DNA from: DASPUI01 sp035622995
GTDB taxonomy: Bacteria; Verrucomicrobiota; Verrucomicrobiia; Chthoniobacterales; UBA10450
Length of the DNA: 10,871 nucleotides
NCBI GenBank assembly: GCA_035622995.1
Contig: DASPUI010000185.1
Location: 1 to 10,871 of the forward strand
Reading direction: 5' to 3'
The translations under genes and the position numbers were made by a program. Within the stretch, counting starts at the first letter, position 1. Each line of letters begins with the position of its first letter. Positions 5,363 to 10,871 of this stretch are shown here, in pieces. The notes below the pieces were generated by a model. That model was not told the DNA's origin, ran no database searches, and worked only from the letters and a program-made list of their open reading frames with translations.

Positions 5363-7348
5363 TCAGATCACGGCGTCAGCGCCGGCCTTTTCCCAACCCG
5401 GATCGTGGGCAAGCGGGGCGGTTGGAATTTGTTCCCGTTCAATCAATTCTTCTGATGTATATTCCGGTGGAAGCGGCGGAGGAGTTGGCTTGTTCGCGTG
5501 CGCGGCAAATTCCTCCGGAAACTTTTCGACAAAACTTTGTGTCGGCCATGCGCAAGCCTCACCGAACGCACAGATGGTCCGGCCGGCGATATTGTCGCCG
5601 ATTGTTTTCAATGTGCGCGGATCTTCGATCACGCCGCCGCCTTCGAGCATGCGCTCGGTGATTTTTTTCATCCAAAGCGAACCCTCCCGGCATGGAGTAC
5701 ATTGCCCGCACGATTCGTGAGCATAAAACTCGTTGATGTTATTTAGCACCCAGACCATGTCGCGTGAGTCGTCCAGTACGATTACGCCGCCGGAACCGGC
5801 CATCGAACCGGCCGCGGCCAACGAATCGAAGTCCATCGGCAATTCGTCTATCGATATCTCGCGCTCGATAGTCGAGCCATCGGGCTGCTTCTCTCTCATT
5901 TTGAATCGCTCGTCCGCACGCAAGACCTTGGCCGAACTGCCTCCCGGAATAACCGCTTTTAACCGCCGGCCGGATTTCAAACCGCCAGCCATATCGTAAA
6001 TTAACTGACCCATTGTTACCGCGCCGACTTCGATTTCAAAATAACCCGGCCTAACGACATCGCCGCTCACGCAGACAATCCGCGTCCCGGTGTTGTTAGG
6101 CCGGCCAAGCTTGGCGTAGGCTGCGCCGCCCATCGCGATGATGTGTTTCACGTGGCAGATCGTCTCAACGTTATTGACGATCGTCGGGCACATGTAGAGG
6201 CCGAGCACCGCTGGAAAGTAGGGCGGCTTGATCCGTGGATAGGCACGTTTGCCTTCGAGCGATTCAATCAGGCCGGTTTCTTCGCCGCAAATGTAGGCGC
6301 CCGCGCCCCGATGAAGGTAGATCTCGCAATCGAAACCGGACCCGAGAACATTTTTCCCAAGGAAATTGCGTTCACGTGCTTCCTCGATCGCCCGTTCGAG
6401 AGTTTTCGCGCCGTCCGGAAATTCGCCTCTTATGTATATATAGGCCGTTAGTGCGTTGATCGCGTAACACGAAATCAAAATTCCCTCCAGCAGCTGATGC
6501 GGATCCTGATGAATAATATAGCGGTCCTTGAACGTGCCAGGCTCCGACTCGTCGGCATTGCAAATTAAATAGACCGGCTTTTTTTCCTCCGGCTTGATAA
6601 AGGCCCATTTCACGCCGCAGGGGAAGCCTGCGCCGCCGCGGCCGCGCAGGCCCGATGTCTTCACTTCGTTTACGATGTCAGGGCGCGCCATGGTTAACGC
6701 CTTTTTCAGCTGTTCGTAGCCGCCGTCCGCCAAATAGGTATCGATGTCGACTTTCCAATCGGGTCGGCCAATGTTTTTGAAAACGAGCCGGCGTTCGAGA
6801 GGATGCACGGATGTTTGATGTTTGATGTTTGATGTTCGATTTGAAAGAAGACCGCTGACGGAATTTGGATCGACATTCTCGCGCAGGTCGTCGCCGACCA
6901 TGCAAACGGGCGCGGTGCCGCAACTCGCCAGACATTCGACAAATTCGATGCTGTAATTTCCGTCCGGGCTGACTGACACCGGAGTGTGCATTCCCTCCTT
7001 ATCGATTTTCCGCCGGATCCCGGTCGCGGCGCAGAGGTTCTCCATCAATTGATAGCTACCGGCCAGCGCGCAACTCAGAGTGCGGCAAACGCGAATGTGC
7101 GTCTTTCCGCCGCGCGACTCCTTCAGCATGGGATAAAAACTTACCAGCTCCAGAATGTTGATCGGTTGTAGTCCGAGCTTGGCTGCGATCCAGGTGACGG
7201 CGTCGTTGCCAACGAATCCAAAATGCTCCTGCCAAAGGTGGAGCAATGGGAGTGCAGCACTGCGTTGCCGATCGTGCGGATAGCGCGAGAGCGCTTCATC
7301 CATTCTCCGCTCCAACTCGCCGGGAACGCCTGTACTCGTCGAGTCCAC
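5363..7348 (-). CDS. nuoEF: Fused NADH-quinone oxidoreductase subunits E and F
   Basis: One 661-residue frame joins the two NADH-module subunits that are usually separate genes. Residues 1-165 are NuoE-like: the N1a [2Fe-2S] ligands are C88 and C93 (CRTLSC) and C139 and C143 (CLASC). Residues 183-620 are NuoF-like: glycine-rich FMN/NADH motif GLRGRGGAGFP (233-243), NADESEPGTFKDR (264-276), GAGAYICGEETGLIESLEG (348-366), and N3 [4Fe-4S] ligands C547, C550, C553 (CGQCTPC) plus C593 (TICAFGEA). The product should oxidise NADH at FMN and pass electrons to NuoG. Residues 170-180 of the linker are encoded by a 7-bp tandem repeat. A proline-rich tail (621-661) follows NuoF. The longest start is GTG at 7348, 11 nt after the lipoprotein gene; it keeps the usual N-terminal helix but lacks a Shine-Dalgarno sequence. 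ATG at 7303 has GGAG six bases upstream. A GTG at 6808, right after the repeat, could be the relic NuoF start. Confidence 0.93.
   Translation of the reverse strand: MDSTSTGVPGELERRMDEALSRYPHDRQRSAALPLLHLWQEHFGFVGNDAVTWIAAKLGLQPINILELVSFYPMLKESRGGKTHIRVCRTLSCALAGSYQLMENLCAATGIRRKIDKEGMHTPVSVSPDGNYSIEFVECLASCGTAPVCMVGDDLRENVDPNSVSGLLSNRTSNIKHQTSVHPLERRLVFKNIGRPDWKVDIDTYLADGGYEQLKKALTMARPDIVNEVKTSGLRGRGGAGFPCGVKWAFIKPEEKKPVYLICNADESEPGTFKDRYIIHQDPHQLLEGILISCYAINALTAYIYIRGEFPDGAKTLERAIEEARERNFLGKNVLGSGFDCEIYLHRGAGAYICGEETGLIESLEGKRAYPRIKPPYFPAVLGLYMCPTIVNNVETICHVKHIIAMGGAAYAKLGRPNNTGTRIVCVSGDVVRPGYFEIEVGAVTMGQLIYDMAGGLKSGRRLKAVIPGGSSAKVLRADERFKMREKQPDGSTIEREISIDELPMDFDSLAAAGSMAGSGGVIVLDDSRDMVWVLNNINEFYAHESCGQCTPCREGSLWMKKITERMLEGGGVIEDPRTLKTIGDNIAGRTICAFGEACAWPTQSFVEKFPEEFAAHANKPTPPPLPPEYTSEELIEREQIPTAPLAHDPGWEKAGADAVI
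6810..6840. repeat. Heptamer tandem repeat in the NuoE-NuoF linker
   Basis: On the plus strand the unit GATGTTT occurs three times perfectly, then once as GATGTTC, then a partial GAT, giving about 4.4 copies of a 7-bp period. Read on the coding minus strand it gives residues 170-180 of the fusion, NRTSNIKHQTS. Since 7 is not a multiple of 3, three units make a seven-codon cycle (T-S-N-I-K-H-Q) and every minus-strand frame reads that same cycle without a stop. In the other orientation the cycle contains TGA. I recall similar peptide repeats (SNIEHRT or SNIKHQT types) in Verrucomicrobiota genomes, but I have not searched. Confidence 0.9.
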
Positions 7349-7359
7349 GAAAGAAAAAA

Positions 7360-7644
7360 TCAGTTGGTTAGCGTGCTCTGCTTCTCTGTGAGCTTGTCGT
7401 CCTTGAAAACGATTGTCACGGTGTCGTTACCTTGCCGGTAAACGTAAATCGTTTTTTTCATGATCAAAAAGTCCTTGTTGTCGATGTTTGTCGGCGGACC
7501 AAGAATCGATTCGACCTGTTTCTTCGACATCCCCTCGCTCACTTCGTCCACATTCGCCTTGGTTAAACGGCGGCCGACGCAGGAGAATGTGAGCACGAGC
7601 AGCAGCGCAAGCCCGAGGCGCGAAATCGATCGAAAAAATCGCAT
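7360..7644 (-). CDS. Small putative lipoprotein, SmpA/OmlA (BamE-like) domain
   Basis: The 94-residue product begins with a basic, then hydrophobic signal segment (MRFFRSISRLGLALLLVLTF) followed by Cys22. The residues before the cysteine (LTFSC) are a weak lipobox, so lipidation is likely but not certain. The mature part has the SmpA/OmlA pattern: a helix with NVDEVSEGMSKKQVESILG (residues 31-49), then PPTNIDN and beta strands KKTIYVYR and DTVTIVFKDDKL. Known members such as BamE sit in the outer membrane, but many small paralogues have no known role, so I assign only a domain. I chose the ATG at 7644, two bases after the nuoD stop, because AGGTGA overlaps that stop just upstream. An in-frame ATG at 7659 would overlap nuoD and has GGGTGA with no spacing. 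A lipoprotein gene between nuoD and nuoE is unusual, and translation looks coupled to nuoD. Confidence 0.8.
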   Translation of the reverse strand: MRFFRSISRLGLALLLVLTFSCVGRRLTKANVDEVSEGMSKKQVESILGPPTNIDNKDFLIMKKTIYVYRQGNDTVTIVFKDDKLTEKQSTLTN

Positions 7645-7652
7645 GTTCACCT
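7645..7652 (-). promoter_or_regulatory. Ribosome-binding site AGGTGA that decides the lipoprotein start
   Basis: On the minus strand AGGTGA (7652-7647) includes the TGA stop of nuoD and is followed by AC and the ATG at 7644. It is the best Shine-Dalgarno match at any junction of this operon, and it implies that ribosomes finishing nuoD restart on the lipoprotein gene. The spacing measured from the last A is short (2 nt), or 5 nt from the AGG core. Confidence 0.55.
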
Positions 7653-8906
7653 GTCGCATTCACCCATGACAAAGTCCAGACTGCCAAGGATCGCCGGCAC
7701 GTCGCTCACCATATGTCCCGGCAAGAGTTCCGGCAGAATGCTCAAATTCACAAAGGATGGCGCGCGAATTTTTAGTCGATGCGGGACGCCGCCGCCTTTG
7801 CTGTTTATATAAAATCCGAGCTCGCCCTTCGGATTTTCTGCTGCGAAATAAATTTCCCCGGGCGGCGCCTTCAGTCCTTCGGTCACGACAATGAAGTGAT
7901 GGATCAGTTCCTCCATTTTGGTCATGACGTGCGACTTTGGCGGCGTCATGTTCTTCCAATCGGTGACGTTGATCGGTCCGCTCGGAAGCTTTTCAATAAC
8001 CTGCCGCAAGATGCGCGCGCTTTGCCGCATTTCTTCGAGCCGCACCAGATAACGATCGTAACAATCTCCGGCGCTTCCGACGACCACATCGAAATCGTAT
8101 TGTTCATAATCGAGATAGGGATGTTTGCGTCGCAAGTCGTGTTCGGCGCCGCTCCCGCGCAAATTTGGTCCCGATAGCGCATAGGCGATGGCTCGATCTT
8201 TCGGGATCACGCCGATGTCTTTGGTTCGATCGACAAAAATTTTGTTTCGCGTGAGCAACTTGTCCATCTCGTCCAGCGCCGGACCGAATTGTTCGAGAAA
8301 ATCGCGCAGCATGGGAACGAATCGATCCGGCAAGTCGCGAATCTGACCTCCGATACGCGTGTAGGAAGTCGTGAACCGCGCGCCGCTGAGTAGTTCACTT
8401 AGATCGTAAATTTTCTCGCGCTGTGTAAACGAATACAGGAATACCGTCATCGCGCCGAGATCAAGCGACATCGCCCCGAGGCCCATCAAATGCGACGAAA
8501 TCCGCGAGAGCTCACAGCAAATCACGCGAATTGCTTTGCCACGCGGCGGAATGTCCCAGCTCATCAACTTTTCCACGGCCAGCGCGTAGGCAACATTATT
8601 GGCGAGCGGTGCGAGATAATCGAGCCGATCGGTATACGGCACGAACTGATTGTATTGCATGTTCTCGGCGATCTTTTCGTCGCCGCGATGCAGAAAGCCG
8701 ATATCCGGTGCGGCTTTGACAATGATCTCGCCATCGAGCTCAAGCACAAGGCGCAGCACTCCGTGGGTCGCCGGATGGGATGGCCCCATGTTCAGCACCA
8801 TCTTCTCGCCAATGTCGTCCCCGTCGCGATGGCGCAGTTTGGCGTCCTCCGCGACAACGCGCGTTACCGGATCGGGCGATTCAATTTCGCGGACTGTGAA
8901 AGCCAT
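7647..8906 (-). CDS. nuoD: NADH-quinone oxidoreductase subunit D (stand-alone, not fused to C)
   Basis: NuoD is the 49-kDa-type subunit that forms the ubiquinone/menaquinone headgroup site with NuoB. The 419-residue product has the hallmark GPSHPATHGVLRL (residues 41-53), FLHRGDEKIAE (71-81), YTDRLDYL (91-98), RIGGQIRDLPD (184-194) and the C-terminal SDVPAILGSLDFVMGECDR. By spacing, H48 and Y97 correspond to the His/Tyr pair that contacts the quinone headgroup. The frame is open upstream to 9212, but that extension overlaps fabD on the opposite strand and has no family character. The ATG at 8906, giving MAFTVREIESPDP, gives normal length. It is not a NuoCD fusion, and no nuoC precedes it. It is the first gene of the operon in this window, divergent from fabD. 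Confidence 0.97.
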   Translation of the reverse strand: MAFTVREIESPDPVTRVVAEDAKLRHRDGDDIGEKMVLNMGPSHPATHGVLRLVLELDGEIIVKAAPDIGFLHRGDEKIAENMQYNQFVPYTDRLDYLAPLANNVAYALAVEKLMSWDIPPRGKAIRVICCELSRISSHLMGLGAMSLDLGAMTVFLYSFTQREKIYDLSELLSGARFTTSYTRIGGQIRDLPDRFVPMLRDFLEQFGPALDEMDKLLTRNKIFVDRTKDIGVIPKDRAIAYALSGPNLRGSGAEHDLRRKHPYLDYEQYDFDVVVGSAGDCYDRYLVRLEEMRQSARILRQVIEKLPSGPINVTDWKNMTPPKSHVMTKMEELIHHFIVVTEGLKAPPGEIYFAAENPKGELGFYINSKGGGVPHRLKIRAPSFVNLSILPELLPGHMVSDVPAILGSLDFVMGECDR

Positions 8907-9002
8907 AAAATCGACAGCTTGGTTTATGCTGCCGCGTGAACCGGCAGGCGCAAGTAATTTTGAAATTGAACCGAGCCGTTCGAAAGCGAATGATGAGATG
9001 GA
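8907..9002. promoter_or_regulatory. Divergent intergenic region between nuoD and fabD
   Basis: This 96-bp gap must hold the promoters of both the minus-strand nuo operon and plus-strand fabD, unless nuoD is read from further upstream. I find no strong consensus boxes. The best guess for nuoD is CATAAA (8928-8923) as a -10 element with TTGCGC 19 nt upstream. A weak GAG (8995-8997) precedes the fabD ATG by 5 nt. The identity of the boxes is speculative; that the region is regulatory follows from the layout. Confidence 0.45.
8929..8947. repeat. Inverted repeat, possible operator or hairpin
   Basis: CTGCCG (8929-8934) and CGGCAG (8942-8947) form a perfect 6-bp inverted repeat separated by seven bases. 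It lies in the shared nuoD/fabD intergenic region and overlaps the spacer of the tentative nuoD promoter, where a repressor or activator dimer could bind. A chance origin is possible given the GC content. Confidence 0.35.
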
Positions 9003-9938
9003 ATGAACAGGAAAATTGCGCTGCTGTTTGCCGGACAGGGCGCGCAGGCCGTCGGAATGGGCCGCGATCTTGGCGATGAATATTCGACGGCAGCGAATTT
9101 GTTTCGTCAAGCCAACGGAATTCTTGGTCGCGATCTGGTCAACATCATGTTGAACGGACCGATCGAAGAATTGACCAAGACCTCGAATTGCCAGCCAGCG
9201 CTTTTTCTTCATGGACTTGCCGCCCTGTCGGTCCTGCGCGAACTGGCGGGCGATTTTCCGATTGGCGCCGCCGCCGGTTTGTCGTTAGGAGAATTGACCG
9301 CCCATTGTGCGGCTGGCACGTTTGATTTTGCAAGCGGACTGAAACTCGTGCAGAAACGCGGCGAACTGATGGACGAAGCGTGCGCGGCAACGACCGGCGC
9401 GATGGCGGCAATGATCGGGGCGGATGAAAACTCTGTTCGCCAGCTCGCGGCCGACGAAGATGTCGATATCGCGAACATCAACGCCCCGGGACAGATTGTA
9501 ATTTCTGGCGAGCGCGCAAAGGTCGAGGCGGCGGTCGGAGTTGCGAAAGAGCATGGAATTCGGCGCGCGACGATGTTGAACGTGGCGGGCGCCTATCATT
9601 CGCGGTTAATGGAAAGTGCTTATCAAAAGCTTGGCGAAGCGCTTCTCGAAGTCGAAATGCAGGCGCCGCGTTTTCCGGTCGTGAGCAATGCTACCGGTCA
9701 AGAGGTGACCGTCCTGCCGGAAATTCGGCGGACCTTGCGGGACCAGGTTACGAGCACGGTGCGTTGGCTCGATTGCATGGAACGGCTCTTCCATCTTGGT
9801 TGCAACTTTTTCATCGAATTGGGGCCGGGCGGTGTCCTTGCCGGATTGCTCAGGCGTGTCCGCAAAGATGTCGATGTCGTTTCGGTGAGTGACGCCGAGT
9901 CCGCTCGCGATTGCGCGGAACGGATGCGATCGAGCTAA
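9003..9938 (+). CDS. fabD: Malonyl-CoA:acyl carrier protein transacylase
   Basis: FabD moves the malonyl group from CoA to acyl carrier protein, supplying the extender unit for type II fatty acid synthesis in the cytosol. The 311-residue product has normal family length. Catalytic features are visible: GQGAQ (11-15) for the oxyanion region, the nucleophile elbow GLSLGE with Ser94, Arg119 in KRGELM for the malonyl carboxylate, the catalytic His199 in AGAYHSRLM, and Gln248 in DQVTSTVRW. The C-terminal ELGPGGVLAGLLRR segment is also typical. The ATG at 9003 gives MNRKIALLFAGQGAQ, the standard start. The gene is not beside fabH, fabG or acpP here; it heads a short plus-strand group with yqeY and ispD and is divergent from nuo. 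Confidence 0.96.
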   Translation: MNRKIALLFAGQGAQAVGMGRDLGDEYSTAANLFRQANGILGRDLVNIMLNGPIEELTKTSNCQPALFLHGLAALSVLRELAGDFPIGAAAGLSLGELTAHCAAGTFDFASGLKLVQKRGELMDEACAATTGAMAAMIGADENSVRQLAADEDVDIANINAPGQIVISGERAKVEAAVGVAKEHGIRRATMLNVAGAYHSRLMESAYQKLGEALLEVEMQAPRFPVVSNATGQEVTVLPEIRRTLRDQVTSTVRWLDCMERLFHLGCNFFIELGPGGVLAGLLRRVRKDVDVVSVSDAESARDCAERMRSS

Positions 9939-10004
9939 TCTTTTCTCCAACTCGAGGGTGGCGAAACCATCGACAATTGCATCCGTGCGACGTAATTTGG
10001 GCGA
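9939..10004. other. Short gap between fabD and the yqeY-like gene
   Basis: In these 66 bp I see no terminator hairpin and no convincing promoter, so the two genes are probably co-transcribed. A GGG about 3 nt before the following ATG may serve as a weak ribosome-binding site. Confidence 0.4.
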
Positions 10005-10460
10005 ATGAATCTGGCTCAAACTGTCGACGCGGATTTGAAAGAGGCGATGCGCGCGAAAGACCCGGTCAAGCTGGGCGTTTTGCGCATGTTGAAATCGGCT
10101 TTGAAATACGCTGCGATTGATAAATCCGGCGCCGAAGGCGAACTGAATGACGCTGAAGCAGCACAAGTCATCCGCAAACAAGCCAAGCAACGCCAGGATT
10201 CTATCGAAAGTTTTGAAAAGGGCGGTCGGGCGGAACTGGTCGCAAGAGAGAAGAACGAACTCTCGATTTTGCAATCATACCTGCCGCAATCAATGAGCGC
10301 TCCCGAACTGGCGCAGATTGTTCGCGAAACGATCGCGGAGCTTGGAGCGAGCTCGAAGGCGCAAATGGGCGCGGTAATGAAAGCGTTGCAAACGAAGGTG
10401 GCGGGACGGGCCGATGGCAAAACGCTCAGTCAGGAAGTGCAAAAACAGTTGAGCGGTTAA
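10005..10460 (+). CDS. yqeY: GatB/YqeY-domain protein
   Basis: The 151-residue product matches the stand-alone YqeY family (about 148 residues), which is related to the tail domain of the GatB subunit of Asp/Glu-tRNA amidotransferase. The role of the free-standing protein is not established; tRNA binding has been proposed by analogy with GatB. Recognisable segments are KLGVLRMLKSALKYAAID (22-39), QAKQRQDSIESFEKGGR (59-75), KNELSILQSYLPQ (83-95) and MGAVMKALQTKVAGRADGKT (121-140). The product is all-helical and soluble, with no signal peptide. The start ATG at 10005 gives MNLAQTVDADLKEAMRAKD, normal for the family. A 10-bp direct repeat spans its stop codon. Confidence 0.93.
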   Translation: MNLAQTVDADLKEAMRAKDPVKLGVLRMLKSALKYAAIDKSGAEGELNDAEAAQVIRKQAKQRQDSIESFEKGGRAELVAREKNELSILQSYLPQSMSAPELAQIVRETIAELGASSKAQMGAVMKALQTKVAGRADGKTLSQEVQKQLSG

Positions 10461-10472
10461 GTAGTTGAGCGG
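10447..10472 (+). repeat. 10-bp direct repeat across the yqeY stop codon
   Basis: AGTTGAGCGG occurs at 10447-10456 and again at 10463-10472, a period of 16 bp. The first copy encodes the last residues of the YqeY-like protein, and the second lies in the gap before ispD. It looks like the remnant of a small local duplication; no function is evident. Confidence 0.6.
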
Positions 10473-10499
10473 CTGACATCATGCGGAAAATCTCAATCC

Positions 10500-10871
10500 A
10501 TGCTTAGTGCCATTATTGTCGCCGCCGGCGGCAGTCGGCGCATGGGTTTCGATAAATTGTTTGCGGCGATCGCGGACAAAGCCGTGTTATGGCACGCGAT
10601 GAATGCGTTTGAACGGGCTGAGTCAGTCAGCGAAATCATCGTGGTGACGCGTGAAGATCGGCGTGCTGAAGTTGAAAGAATGCGTGAGCATGATTTTGCA
10701 AAAATCAGATCCATCGTCCTGGGTGGCGAGCATCGGCAGGATTCGGTCCAGGCCGGCCTGAAAAAAGTGTCGAAAGAGGCGCGGTATGTCGCAATCCATG
10801 ATGCGGCCCGTCCGCTCATCACGCCGCAGCAGATTGAACGTGTTTACGAAGTTTGCCGCGCGCAGCGGGCC
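10500..10871 (+). CDS. ispD: 2-C-methyl-D-erythritol 4-phosphate cytidylyltransferase, N-terminal part (cut by window edge)
   Basis: IspD converts MEP and CTP to CDP-methylerythritol in the non-mevalonate isoprenoid pathway, which would also supply the side chain of the quinone used by complex I. The first 124 codons are present; about 100 residues are missing beyond the edge. The CTP-binding start reads IIVAAGGSRRMGFDKLF (residues 5-21), and GGEHRQDSV (75-83) and HDAARPLI (100-107) are the other family signatures. The usual Pro-Lys-Gln after the RMG loop is replaced by Asp-Lys-Leu and the loop is two residues shorter than in E. coli, but the conserved lysine (K19) is kept. The ATG at 10500 gives MLSAIIVAAGG; the ATG at 10481 is out of frame and stops at once. 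It lies 39 nt after the yqeY stop and is probably in the same transcript. Confidence 0.93.
   Translation, partial: MLSAIIVAAGGSRRMGFDKLFAAIADKAVLWHAMNAFERAESVSEIIVVTREDRRAEVERMREHDFAKIRSIVLGGEHRQDSVQAGLKKVSKEARYVAIHDAARPLITPQQIERVYEVCRAQRA

Noticed and set aside
6810..6840. Heptamer array considered as a CRISPR or insertion-sequence remnant
   Set aside because: The unit is only 7 bp with no spacers, no terminal inverted repeats and no transposase or cas gene nearby. It is a simple tandem repeat.
8907..9212. N-terminal extension of nuoD by about 100 residues
   Set aside because: The extra residues lie opposite the start of fabD and do not resemble NuoC or any known leader. The ATG at 8906 gives the usual NuoD length.

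Overview
The window is a conserved bacterial housekeeping segment of about 11 kb, with no mobile element, CRISPR array or RNA gene that I can see. Protein style points to Verrucomicrobiota, possibly a Chthoniobacterales-like soil lineage. The signs are a divergent IspD start motif, a nuo cluster that begins at nuoD, and a heptamer repeat of the kind I recall from that phylum. This placement is from memory, without a search, and I hold it at about 0.6.

Positions 1-8906 (minus strand) hold one tightly packed operon for proton-pumping NADH:quinone oxidoreductase (complex I). In transcription order it reads nuoD, a small BamE/SmpA-like putative lipoprotein, a fused nuoE-nuoF, nuoG, nuoH, nuoI, nuoJ, nuoK and nuoL; nuoL runs off the left edge. 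Together the products supply the NADH/FMN module (NuoE-F), the iron-sulphur wire (NuoE-F, NuoG, NuoI), the quinone site (NuoD, NuoH) and part of the membrane proton-pumping arm (NuoH, J, K, L). NuoA, NuoB and NuoC are not at the head of the operon and must lie elsewhere; NuoM and NuoN probably follow nuoL outside the window. Junctions are short: 1-nt gaps at H/I and J/K, a 4-nt overlap at K/L, and 2-21 nt at the others. Most starts have no clear Shine-Dalgarno sequence, which suggests coupled translation.

Positions 8907-9002 form a 96-bp divergent intergenic region that must serve both the nuo operon and fabD. It contains a perfect 6-bp inverted repeat.

Positions 9003-10871 (plus strand) hold fabD (malonyl-CoA:ACP transacylase), a GatB/YqeY-domain protein, and the first 124 codons of ispD (MEP-pathway cytidylyltransferase), which is cut by the right edge.

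The most distinctive feature is the NuoE-NuoF fusion. Its inter-domain linker is encoded by a 7-bp tandem repeat (6810-6840) placed exactly where a nuoE stop codon and nuoF start would be expected. In the coding orientation this repeat has no stop in any frame and always reads the same seven-residue cycle, so it can join two genes regardless of phase. Other points of note are the lipoprotein gene inside the operon and an unusually short NuoG that still keeps all four of its cluster motifs, including N7. I see no wholly new biological system here.
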